From contig MNCI01010386.1 of NCBI GenBank assembly GCA_015680685.1, positions 394,315 through 458,314 on the forward strand: DNA of 64,000 nucleotides. Direction: 5' to 3'. Position numbers and translations under genes: made by a program. The stretch comes from Gnetum montanum. Taxonomy: Eukaryota > Streptophyta > Gnetopsida > Gnetales > Gnetaceae. How positions within the stretch are numbered: the stretch's first letter is position 1; each line of letters starts with the position of its first letter. Below are positions 1 through 9,760 of this stretch, one piece after another. The notes below the pieces were generated by a model, which worked only from the letters and a program-made list of their open reading frames with translations, did not search any database and was not told where the DNA came from.

Positions 1-600
1 TGAAAGAAAATGCTTGATTTGATGTCTTACTTGAGGGTCAACCTGAGGTTTCTTTTCTTGCACCCAATTTCCTAATTCAGCTGCAGCTGGAAACTACTTT
101 TGGTAAGGTGTTGCTAGGAACTTTGGCAATTTTTGATGAATAGTTGTCAGAATCTCTTCTTCGTCAGATTCATCTTCTGATGCGGCTTTTAGCAGTGTTT
201 CTCTACATCCAACAGTGGATGAAATGCTTGAGTCACGATCTCCAAATTATTCTTCTATATGCGCTGTACCTGCTTCTTTCTTTGATGAGTCTGACCATAC
301 CAGTTCCTCATTTACCCATGTATTAACTTCTTCATCTAGATCTTGAAGATCTATCTCCGAAAACCATTCCTCATTATTTGATTGCATCATAAAACTTCTT
401 TGAACTTCTTTAACAATTTTTGACGATGCATCACTTTCTGTTTCTTCTTCATGACTACTTTGTTCTGATTGGTCTGAAAGGACTTGAATAGCATAGATCT
501 TTTCTTCTGGAGCTTTGGCTTCTAGATCTTCAACTGGTTCCCATTCATTAAGGTAACTTTCAAAAAATTATTTTATTTTATGATCAGGCTTTTTCTGCGG

Positions 601-642
601 ACACTCATGAGCATAATGACCTTGATTTTTACATGAAAAACA
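601..642 (-). other. Intact CCHC zinc knuckle of the viral coat region (left copy)
   Basis: Fourteen minus-strand codons spell the retroviral-type zinc knuckle C-x2-C-x4-H-x4-C, followed by a lysine-rich stretch. In caulimovirids such a motif sits at the C-terminal end of the coat protein and binds nucleic acid during packaging. All four metal ligands are present here. At the matching place in the right copy (about 6270-6310) they are not. The knuckle frame is reached only through a frameshift relative to the upstream arginine/lysine-rich region, and the same frameshift is present in both copies. Confidence 0.85.
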
Positions 643-2439
643 AGTTACCTTCTTTCAATTGAAAGGACCTCTTCATTTCTTAGCAAAGAAATGCTTTGGA
701 TTTGGCTTGAAAGATCTCTTCCACTTTCTTCTTGTGAACCTTGGCTAATACCCCCTTTGATATGGCTTTCTTGCAAACTTTCTTCTTCTTGGATTTCTTG
801 ATGGAGCTCTTGGAGGTTTTCCAGAGACATCTATACCATCTAAGTTAGCACAAACTTCTGCTGACGGTAATAATGTATGTAACTAAACATGATAACATGC
901 CATTTGCAATTCTTGCCTAACCATATGCACAATATCTGTAAAATATGTCAAAGACATATCTATATTTTTCTCCATAGCTTTATATAACACCATTTGCCTA
1001 AGCTTTGCACGCAAACTTCCTAAATATAGATATGGAATCATTTGATCTCTATGTAGCACTAATCTATAGATTTCATTTGCATATTAGGCACTAAATTGCT
1101 CAAAATATTTTAAATCTTGTAACTTTCTCTGACTCAACATCAATTTATCCTTTAACCATAAATTTGCAGATAAATCTACTATAAATTCTGTGACTAATGC
1201 AACAAACACACCTTGTAATCTAGTAGCTATGACTTGTTGTTGTTGATCCTACATTGAACTTTCCCACCAATGGTGAATCTTGCCACTTGCTCTGGTGAAG
1301 GCTCCTAAGATTACCGTTGCTTCATCTAGTCTAAGGACTTGCATGGTTATGCGAAGCTAATCTACCCAAAGTTGTATAGCATGCAAAACTTATTTTGGTG
1401 GAAAATAATCAATATCAATTATCGGAATTGTTGAAGCTGGCCATTGTTGAAAAGCTGTGAATGCTGGAGGTGGATTTGTTGGATTTTGGTTCCATGGAGG
1501 TTGAGCATAAACTCTTCTTGCCATCATAATGTGTTGTTGACAATCTTCGGTTGGCTCAGAAGGGCCTGAGCCAGACTCTACCTCCTTAGGTGCTTTTTCT
1601 TTCTTCTCTATCTACAAACATTTGATCTTTTCAAATAATAGCTAATCTCTTGGATCTGTTATTTGAGGTGTCTTGTCTTTGACTGCAACTTCTTTTTCTT
1701 CAATTTGCTTAACTGGTTCTTTAACTGATGGAAGTATCAAACAATTTTCCCATGTATATCTATCTTCTAATTGTTGTTTCATCACCCTCGCTTACTAACA
1801 TTTCTGCTCTTTTTCTTCTTGAATTATTTGTGCAATGTCTTCATAAGTCGTTAAATGCTCTTGCATATCTTGAGACAACTAGTTAACTCCATTTTCAACA
1901 CGACTTGCTTGATCAGATATGCACATAATATGCTGAGAAGCATATGATGTCCAGTGACATAAGTAGTTGAGCTATCTTACCGTGTCTTGCTGGTCATTAG
2001 GGCTAGCAACTGAATGTTCTAACATATAACTGCAATCAGCTCTTGTAGATGGAAGATTTTCTTGTGATGAAGTTGTGTGATATGCTCCCTGAGACGGCCA
2101 ATTTCCTCCTTGCAGCAGTCTTCGATTGCCCACTTGTTTATAAGAGGGCTGCATCATGAGAATTGCAGCACAAACATCATAATTTGGAGAGGCTGAGGAT
2201 GTGGATGCTTCTGCAAACTTTTGGGATGGTAGTACTGTTGGTAATGCTTCCAACGTAACCTTTTCTGATCTACCAAATTGTTGAATAGGATATTGACTCC
2301 ATCTTCTTTTTGGCTTCTCCACTGTATTGAATTCTTGATCTTGAAGCAAATTCTGAATCCATGGAAAACTCTGAATATAATTAGGTGCATTAATGGCTCT
2401 TCTGCATGCGAGCAAGTGTTGGCTTCCTTTTGGGAATTG

Positions 2440-3018
2440 AACTCCCCATTTCAGCTTGTGATTCATGAGAATAGTACTGGATAACTAGTACGTTCTGCGA
2501 ACAGCTATAGCAGCATAAATAGAACCTGGAAGTAAATCAACACCATGGATTTCTATACACAACAATAAAGCATTGGTTATATAATCATCAGTTAGGGCTA
2601 ACTGGAAATTCGGCTGAACTACACAAAGTGCATCTGAATCAAGAGTGCCTTTTAACTAACAGATCTTAGCTAATTCCCAAGCTGTTTCTGGATCTTGACT
2701 TATACCATTGTCAATAATTCGACTATCTAACAATGTCACCACATATTCAGCTCCAATGTTATAACTAAACTTTGGACTAACAATAATATCAATCTGTCCT
2801 AGATGAACATAAGCATAATTTTGTGCCTTCCACTTCTCAACTTCTTCCTCCATAAATAAAGGCAATAACACTGGTCTAACTCCTTTACCTTTGATATCCA
2901 TCAAAGCTTTAGATTGCTTGATGGATGTTGCCATGTAGGCTGAGAATGTATTTGCAAAATTATAAATTTCTTCTTTTGGAACTTCTGGAAACTTCAAATC
3001 TCTATGTCCTCCTGACAT
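2440..3018 (-). pseudogene. Caulimovirid movement protein fragment (left copy)
   Basis: The minus-strand frame from 3018 to 2656 is open for 120 codons and matches the movement-protein region of the right copy almost residue for residue. Typical 30K-superfamily landmarks are the YVHLGQIDI strand followed by a conserved LLDSRI segment. The frame stops at a TAG near 2657, where the right copy keeps CAG, so the two copies have decayed independently. Movement proteins of this family widen plasmodesmata for cell-to-cell spread. This fragment cannot make a whole protein. Confidence 0.82.
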
Positions 3019-3090
3019 AAACGACTTTTTCTTTAGAAAGGCTTCTGAAAACAGTAGAATGGCTTGATGATCCGTACTTTTCTCTTCTGG

Positions 3091-3216
3091 AGGATATGCG
3101 GCTGCATGTGAATCTTACCATCTTGAATTGCTACTCCTAAGAACTCAATAGCCTTTTTACCAATTTGAAATTTTCTGGCATAGGCAAATAACACAATTCC
3201 ATGCTGCAAACAAAGC
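3091..3216 (-). pseudogene. Displaced reverse-transcriptase fragment in reverse orientation
   Basis: On the minus strand this piece matches the plus-strand reverse-transcriptase region at about 8111-8240, just downstream of the YIDD box. It contains the stretch encoding KAIEFLGV. It is joined directly to the movement-protein part of the left copy at about 3090. The left copy is therefore permuted: RT sequence sits immediately upstream of MP sequence, with the RNase H, leader and N-terminal parts missing in between. At the codon that is TAG at 8128 in the right copy, this fragment keeps CAG. The fragment is too short for function; it marks a rearrangement junction. Confidence 0.8.
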
Positions 3217-3894
3217 TATGTTTCAACGCCTAATCTTGCGACTAGGAGAAATCTAGGAAGAAAGATGATGAAGCATAGTCAGTCATGTCCTCAGATCAGT
3301 CAAGAACTTGGAGTATTGTTATCATCCAAATCATTTCCAGTCGTTTTTGAAATTGAAGAGCTACTTGATTCTGATAATGATAATGTTGATACTAGTCTAC
3401 ATGTGTCTTATTTAGTAGAATCGTATGATAAGTTTGGTAGGAAGTATGTGTATCCACCGACCCCGATAGGAGATCTATATCCTGATGATGAAGGAGCAAG
3501 TCCATTTGAATAGGAAGATAAGTTGTTGCTACAACAAATTGCTCCAAGAGAAAAGAGGGTCTATGATGAATACTATTCTCCAGTTTATGATGAAGAAATA
3601 GAGTTAGCAGAAGATGCAGAAGAATTTTTGTAGGTTAGATATAACATTTTTAATATGTTAGTACAAGCTGCCACAGCGGATCTAGATGAAGTAACACCAA
3701 ACTATGATTCTGAGTTAAAAGATGCTGATGATGCTAATGATGCTGAGTTAGAAGATGATGGAGATTCAATGTTTAGACCTAGGATAAATATGCTTAGATC
3801 AAGAAGTGTGCAAGCACAAGAAGCAGAAGAGAAAAGTATGGATCATCAAGCCATTCTACCATTTTCAAAAGCCTTGCTAAAGAAAAAGCTGTTA

Positions 3895-4440
3895 ATGTCA
3901 GGAGGACATAGAGATCTGAAGTTTCCAAAAGTTCCAAAAGAAGAAATTTATAATTTTGCAAATACATTCTCAGCCCGCATGGCAACATCCATCAAGCAAT
4001 CTGAAGCTTTGCTAGATATCAAAGGTAAAGGAGTTAGACCAGTCTTATTGCCTTTATTTACAGAGGAAGAAGTTGAGAAGTGGAAGGCACAAAATTATGC
4101 TTATGTTCATCTAGGACAGATTGATATTATTGTTAGTCCAAAGTTCAGTTATAACATTGGAGCTAAATATGTGGTGACATTGTTAGATAGTCGAATTATT
4201 GACAATGGTATAAGTCAAGATCTAGAAATAGCTTGGGAATTAGCCAAGATCTATCAGTTCAAAGGCACTCTTGATTCAGATGCGCTTTGTGTAGTTTAGC
4301 CGAATTTCCAATTAGCCCTAACTGATGATTATATAACCAATGCTTTATTGTTGTGTATAGAAATCCATGGTGCTGATTTACTTCCAAGTTCTGTTTATGC
4401 TGTTATAGCCATTCGTGAAACGTACCAGTTATCAAGTACT
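3895..4440 (+). pseudogene. Caulimovirid movement protein domain (30K superfamily)
   Basis: This is the part of the polyprotein that would mediate movement through plasmodesmata. From the methionine at 3895 the frame reads basic residues, then the YVHLGQIDI strand, the LLDSRI segment, an LDSDALCVV stretch, and after the stop a PNFQLALTDDYI segment with a later IHG motif. This succession is typical of caulimovirid 30K proteins. The TAG at 4297-4299 corresponds to CAG in the left copy. Further stops at about 4489 and 4552 break the linker that follows. Confidence 0.83.
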
Positions 4441-6084
4441 ATTCTCATGAATCACAAGCTGAAATGGGGAGTTCAATTCCCAAAACGAAGCTAGCACTTG
4501 CTCGTGTGTGGAAGAATCATTAATGCACCCGATTATATTCAGAGTTTTCCATAGATTCAGAATTTGCTTCAAGATCAAGAATTCAAGACAGTGGAGAAGC
4601 CGAAAAGAAGATGGAGACAATATCCTATTCAAAAATTTGGTAGATTGGCAATGGTTACGTTGGAAGCATTACCAGAAGTACTACCATCCTAGAAGTTTGC
4701 AAAAGCATCCACATCCTCAGCCTCTCCAAATTATGATGTTCGTGCTGCAATTCTCATGATGCAGCCCTCTTATAAACAAGTGGGCAATTGAAGACTGCTG
4801 CAAGGAGGAAATTGGCTGCCTCAAGGAGCGTATCACACAACTTCATCACAAGACAATCTACCATCTACAAGAGCTTATTGCAATTATATGTTAGAACATT
4901 CAGTTGCTAGCCCTAATGACCAGCAAGACACTATAAGATAGCTCAACTACTTGTGTCACTGGACGTCATATGCTTCTTAGCATATTACGCGCATATCTGA
5001 TCAAGCAAGTCGTGTTGAAAACGGAGTTAACTAGTTGTCTCAAGATATGCAAGAGCATTTAACGACTTATGAAGACATTGCACAAAGAATTCAAGAAGAA
5101 AAAGGGCAGAAACGTCAACAAGCGAGGGTGATGAAACAACAATTACAAGATAGATATACATGGGAAAATCGTTTGATACTTCCATCAGTTAAAGAACCAG
5201 TTAAGAAAATTGAAGAAAAAGAAGTTGCAGTCAAAGCCAAGATGCCTCAAATAATAGATCCAAGAGATCAGTTGTTACTTAAAAATATCAAACGTTTATA
5301 GATAGAGAAGAAAGAAAAAGCACCTAAGGAGGAAGAGTCCGGCTCAAGCCCTTCTGAGCCAACCGAAGATTGTTGACAACACATTATGATGGCAAGAAGA
5401 GTTTATGCTCAGCCTCCATGGAACTGAAATCCAACAAATCCACCTTTAGCATTCACAACTTTTCAACAATAGCCAGCTTCAACAATTCCGATAATTGATA
5501 TTGATTATTTGCCACCAAAAGAAGTTTTGCATCCTATACGACTTTGGATAGATCAACTTCGCATAGTCATGCAAGTCCCTAGACTAGATGAAGCAACAGT
5601 AATCTCAAGAGCCTTCACCAAAGCAAGTGGTAAGATTCGCCATTGGTGGGAAAGTTCAACGCAGGATCAATAGCAACAAGCCATAGCTACTAGATTACAA
5701 GGTGTGTTTGTTGCATTAGTCACAGAATTTACAGTAGATTTATCTGCAAATTTATGATTAAAGGATAAATTGATTTTGAGTTAGAGAAAGTTACAAGATT
5801 TAAGATATTTTGAGCAATTTAGTGCCGAATATGCAAATGAAGTCTATAGATTAGCACTGCATAGAGATCAAATGATTCCATATCTATATTTAGGAAGTTT
5901 GCCTTCAAAGCTTGGGCAAATGGTGTTATATAAAGCTATGGAGAAAAATATAGATCTTTCTTTGACATATTTTACAGATATTGTACATATGGTTAGGCAA
6001 GAATTGCAAATGGCATGTTATCATGTTTAGTTACATACATTATTACTGTCAGTAGAAGTTTGTGCCAACTTAGATGATATAGAT

Positions 6085-6310
6085 GTGTTTGGAAAACCTC
6101 AAAGAGCTCCATCAAGAAATCCGAGAAGAAGAAAGTTTGTAAGAAAGCCATATCAAAAGGGGTATCAGCCAAGGTTCACAAGAAGAAAGTGGAAGAGATC
6201 TTTCAAGCCAAATCAAAGCATTTCTTTGCTAAGAAATGAAGAGGTCCTTTCAATCGAAAGAAGGTAACTTTTTTTTCATCTAAAAATCAAGGTCATTATG
6301 CTCATGTGTC
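6085..6310 (+). pseudogene. Coat-protein basic tail and mutated zinc knuckle (right copy)
   Basis: The frame carries a dense Arg/Lys region (about 60 residues) typical of nucleic-acid binding at the C-terminus of caulimovirid coat proteins. It ends at the stop at 6265. The zinc knuckle follows at about 6270-6310 in another frame, but two cysteines have become Phe and Ser. A two-base deletion beside the last cysteine removes that ligand and brings the sequence back into the main frame. The left copy (601-642) shows the unmutated motif. Confidence 0.82.
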
Positions 6311-6921
6311 CGAAGAAAAAGCCTAATCATAAAATGAAAGCATTTTTTGAAAGTTACCTTAATGAATGGGAACCAGTTGAAGATCCAGAAGTCGAAGCTC
6401 TAGAAGAAAAGATCTATGCTATTCAAGTCCTTTCAAACCAATCAGAACAAAGTAGTCATGAAGAAGAAACAGAAAGTGATGCATCGTCAAAAATTGTCGA
6501 AGAAGTTCAAAGAAGTTTTATGATGCAACCAAATAATGAGGAATGGTTTTTGTAGATAGATCTTCAAGATCTAGATGAAGAAGTTAATACATGGGTAAAT
6601 GAGGAATTGGTATGGTCAGACTCGTCAAAGGAAGAAGTAGGTATAGCGCATACAGAAGAACAGTTTGGAGATCGTGACTCAAGCATTTCATCTACTTTTG
6701 GATGTACAGAAACACTGCTGAAAGCCACGTCAAAAGACGAATCCGACAAAGAAGAGATTCCGACAACTATTCATCAAAAATTGCCAAAGTTCCTAGCAAC
6801 ACCTTACCAAAAGAAGTTTCCAGTTGCAGCTGAATTAGGAAATTGGACGAAAGAAAAGAAACCTTAGGTCGACCCTCAAGTAAGACATCAAATCAAGCAT
6901 TTTCTTTCATTACATAGCATT

Positions 6922-7257
6922 TTGTTGGTTTCAGTTAAAGTTGCAATAGATGGTAAAGAGAAATGGAGAAAATATCAAGCATTTATTAATACTGGGGCAA
7001 CATTGAATTTTTGTCATAAAGATGTTCTTGAGAATTGGGTGACACATAATGCAATTACATTAGATACTATGAATGGTGTTCATCAACTCACACATTTTGC
7101 TTTTGATGTGCCAATCTCACTAAATGATGAATATGTGGGAAAAAAAAAATTTGTCCAGATTTTCGATAGTGGGTTTGATATTGGATTAGGAGCTTTCTTT
7201 ATGGATAGTCTAGGACCATATACAGTTGGTCATGAAATGATTGTTTGTTCTTTGCCA
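6922..7257 (+). pseudogene. Caulimovirid aspartic protease domain, catalytic Asp changed to Asn
   Basis: The segment is open for 112 codons and has the retropepsin layout: a beta strand, the active-site triplet with following GA(T), and a later ILE/GLGAFF-like strand. The triplet reads NTG at 6988-6996 rather than DTG. The catalytic aspartate codon is therefore AAT instead of GAT, a G-to-A change that should abolish activity. The domain would have cut the viral polyprotein. It lies between the acidic coat-tail region and RT, as in other caulimovirids. Confidence 0.8.
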
Positions 7258-7599
7258 TAGAAGGATGATCATCCAAAGATCATTTTGAGCAAAATTCCAC
7301 CTCAAATGCAAAGAAATAAGCATCCTCAAGTGCGCTCAACTTTCAATCATGAAAATTATTTGTTAAAGTAAGTCATAATGCAATATGAGATAGAAGATAT
7401 AGCATAGCAGAAGTATGCTAGAGTTCAACAATTAAAGAAAGTACAGATTGATTTGAATGATGATGAAGAACGATGCTATAGCCAGTGCTTCGAAGAATTG
7501 TAGAAATGTTGTTGTGAACATCCATTGGAATTTTGGGACAAGGATAGCACCAAAGCACACATTCCAACTGTGCATAATATCCTAGTACAATCCAAGGTG

Positions 7600-8285
7600 A
7601 TAGTCTTAAATTAGCAAGATACCGAAGAAATGGCGAAGCAACTAGCAGAATTTTTGGAAAAAGGATTGATTCGAAAATCTCAATCTAATTATGCTTGTTC
7701 AAGTTTTATTGTCAGGAATCATGCTGAAATCGCCAAAGGAAAAGCAAGGATGATGATTAACTATATTCCTTTGAATGTAGTAACAATTGACATTAAATGG
7801 CCTCTGCCCAACAAGGAAGCATTAATTCAAACTGTTGCAGGAAAGAAGGTATTCAGCAAATTTGATTGCAAGAGTGATTACCATCAAATTAAAATAGCTA
7901 AAGAAGATATTCACAAGACAGCATTCAATACGCCTCAAGGTCTGTTCGAATGGACAATCATGTCGTTTAGTTTAAAGAATGCACCATCTTAGTTTCAAAG
8001 ACGAATGGATACTATTTTCAAAGATGTTCATCCATTTGTTTCCAATTATATTGATGACTTTGTCATATTTTCAGATACCCCAAAAGATCATATTTATCAT
8101 TTACAGCAGTTTGCTAAGCTTTGTTTGTAGCATGGAATTGGGTTATCTGCCAATGCTAGAAAATTTCAAATTGGTAAAAAGGCTATTGAGTTCTTAGGAG
8201 TAACAATTCAAGATGGTGAGATTCACATGCAGCTGCATATCCTTCAAAAGATTGATCGGTTTCCAGATTAGTTAGCCAACAAAGA
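7600..8285 (+). pseudogene. Caulimovirid reverse transcriptase domain
   Basis: The frame shows RT motifs in order: a LIRKSQS segment, an RMMINY block, FDCKSDYHQI (motif A, with D), a TAFNTPQGLFEW block, and the YIDD catalytic box at 8047-8058 followed by the LGVTIQDG segment. This enzyme copies pregenomic RNA into DNA. Stops lie at about 7990, 8128 and 8269. At 8128 (TAG) the displaced copy on the minus strand has CAG. The catalytic aspartates themselves are still encoded. Confidence 0.9.
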
Positions 8286-8292
8286 TCAATGT

Positions 8293-8850
8293 TTGATATT
8301 CTTAGGTTGTGTTAACTATGTGTCCAGGCATATAGAAAAAATTTTAGATAAAACAAAAGAAATTCATTTGTGCAAAAATCAACAACCGTTTGTGTGGAAA
8401 AAAGTGACTACAGATCAAGTTAAGCAGCTTAAAGATGAATGTCAGAAGCTTCCACCATTAAAGCCAATTTTGCATGGTCCATTCATTCTCAATACGGATG
8501 CCAGTTATGATGCATGGGCAGTTGTTTTACTTCAAGCCAGCAATTCCAGAGAATTTGAACAAGTCTGTGCTTATGCTTCTGGGACATTTCAAAAGAATGA
8601 ATGGAATTATTGGCCAGCAGAAAAAGAGATTTTGGCCGCTATTAGAGGTCTTGAAAAGTTTCACATCTATCTAATTGGTGAGCCATTTATCTTAAGAACT
8701 GATTCATCAAATCTAGCAACTCTGCTAAAAAGATGAATCGCCCCATCACCAAAACTTCAAAGGTTTGCATGGTGGTAGTTTTTACTAGCTCAATATAAGT
8801 TTTCTATTGAACGCATTCCAGGTATTTCAAATAGTCTTCCTGATGCATTA
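8293..8850 (+). pseudogene. Caulimovirid RNase H domain
   Basis: Downstream of RT, a 147-codon open piece (8293-8733) shows the RNase H signature. There is an Asp in LNTDASYD (codon 8497-8499), a Glu in the EKEIL helix near 8625, and an Asp in LRTDSSN (codon 8701-8703). A LPDAL segment at about 8840 corresponds to the conserved end of this domain in caulimovirids. It is followed by a TGA at 8734 and a TAG near 8776. The domain degrades the RNA template during reverse transcription. Catalytic acidic residues are kept although the frame is broken. Confidence 0.85.
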
Positions 8851-9426
8851 ATCAGGGAGCTTAAACCACAAATCAAGATGTTCCAACCAGAGTCTAGTAG
8901 TAGTTCACTAAATGTCATGCAGGATAATGAAGATTGGAAGGTATGGCCGATAGAAACACTCGAAGATCGCGTCCGATGGGTTCGACAAGTTTCAACCTTG
9001 TTTCCTCAAGAATCAACTCTCATCCAATCCAAGTAGTATCCAACACTCGACTTCTTTGTAAACATGGTGGGACGGATAGATTGTATCATCAACAATCTTC
9101 ACTGGAGTTGGCTGCAAGCTAAATTGTTAAATCATTTAACTTTAACAGATATGCTTGATAATCTGATTCTTATTCGTCGACCTTTGTTCGCCAACGACAA
9201 TGCAAGAAGGTATCTCATTGAGTTGTTAGGAGCAGCATCATGGGAAGAGAAGTTGTGCACGTCATTCCAATGAATCAACTTTTTTCAAGAGCTTAAATGG
9301 TATGCTAATGAATGCATGGTGCCAAAGAAGCTCCCACCGCCAGAACCTGAAGACGTGTTGTTTACTCCATCTAGCATCTTAACCGAGTTGTCAAAGCTTA
9401 TTCGGGAATGTAGCAATTGTGTCTAG
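8851..9426 (+). pseudogene. C-terminal tail of the viral polyprotein
   Basis: The reading frame continues after RNase H for about 190 codons to a TAG at 9424-9426, broken by stops at about 9034 (TAG) and 9271 (TGA). It encodes a Trp-rich segment and an NDNARRYLIELLGAASWEEK-type helix. I recognise no catalytic domain. A variable C-terminal extension after RNase H is known in some caulimovirids. The codon structure stays coherent, so this belongs to the same gene and is not flanking DNA. Confidence 0.6.
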
Positions 9427-9760
9427 GCACGTGGAAAGATTTGTTCCATCCATCGTGCAATTCTGAAAGCCATTTAGGCATGGCTTGTATGCCTTTGTTT
9501 GCGTGTTGTGCATGTTTGATCTTTGCTTGGCTTGCATGCCAAGGTTGTGTTTCCTGTTGTGTGTTAAGGAAGTCTTAGCTTCCGAGTCCTATAAATAGGG
9601 TGTTTGGGTTTGTAATAGAAGAGGAAAAGAATGTGTGTGTGTGTGTGTGTGTGTATAAGTGTCTGTAATCCCTTCCTACTTGTAAGTTTTTAGTAATGAA
9701 GCATTGTTGATTGCTGCTACCATCTTTTTGTTTCTCCTTGATTTATAGATATTTCTGCTA
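9427..9760 (+). promoter_or_regulatory. Putative viral promoter and polyadenylation region
   Basis: Right after the polyprotein stop comes a G/T-rich segment with repeated GCATGCC/TTGC motifs, then a clean TATA box (TATAAATA, 9590-9597) inside GTCCTATAAATAGGG. A transcript start would be expected near 9620-9630. A TG microsatellite (9632-9654) and a short T-rich stretch follow. A single strong promoter in the intergenic region after the pol gene is standard for caulimovirids. I see no TGGTATCAGAGC-like primer site nearby, so the leader may be incomplete or diverged. Confidence 0.6.
9632..9654 (+). repeat. (TG)n microsatellite
   Basis: About eleven TG dinucleotides in a row lie just downstream of the viral TATA box, followed by TATAAG. 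It is likely polymorphic in copy number. Confidence 0.95.

Larger units (their letters stand above)
1..3090 (-). pseudogene. Endogenous caulimovirid, left inverted copy (movement protein to protease edge)
   Basis: Read on the minus strand, this stretch is a second copy of the viral segment found on the plus strand at about 3822-6909. It runs from just before the movement-protein domain (near 3090), through the coat/zinc-knuckle region (near 600), to the start of the protease region (position 1). It therefore continues outside the window or is truncated at the edge. The match is seen base for base along the whole length, with scattered substitutions and small indels. The longest open pieces are minus-strand 1972-2466 and 2656-3018. 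It keeps several codons that are stops in the right copy, and carries its own stops, such as one near 2660. It is a dead copy but a useful record of the less decayed state. Whether transcription crosses it cannot be told from sequence. Confidence 0.88.
1..6909. repeat. Large inverted repeat of viral DNA (arms 1-3090 and 3822-6909)
   Basis: The first 60 bases of the window, reverse-complemented, match 6850-6909 with three or so differences. The match continues with near-constant coordinate sum (about 6910-6913) until 3090/3822. The spacer (3091-3821) holds the displaced RT fragment and the N-terminal part of the right copy. By eye the arms agree at roughly nine bases in ten or better. A transcript crossing both arms would fold into a long hairpin. 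The left end is cut by the window, so the true arm length may be greater. Confidence 0.88.
3265..9426 (+). pseudogene. Endogenous caulimovirid polyprotein, near full-length decayed copy
   Basis: A single plus-strand reading frame can be followed from 3265 to the stop at 9424-9426. It is interrupted by about 34 in-frame stops, of which about 26 are TAG by my hand count. The order is an acidic N-terminal region, movement protein (~3895-4440), a Gln/Lys-rich linker and coiled segment (~5035-5300), a coat region ending in an arginine/lysine-rich tract (~6085-6265) and zinc-knuckle site, an aspartic protease (~6922-7257), reverse transcriptase (~7600-8285), RNase H (~8293-8740) and a C-terminal tail. 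Having MP and pol in one frame fits caulimovirids such as petuvirus-like, florendo-like and gymnosperm endogenous types; which genus cannot be decided here. No integrase is seen, which argues against an LTR retrotransposon. With the promoter region it spans about 7 kb, the usual caulimovirid genome size. Confidence 0.9.

Noticed and set aside
3265-9426. Reading the viral copy as an LTR retrotransposon
   Set aside because: Movement-protein domain is present, no integrase and no LTRs were found, and a TATA promoter follows pol, all of which favour Caulimoviridae.
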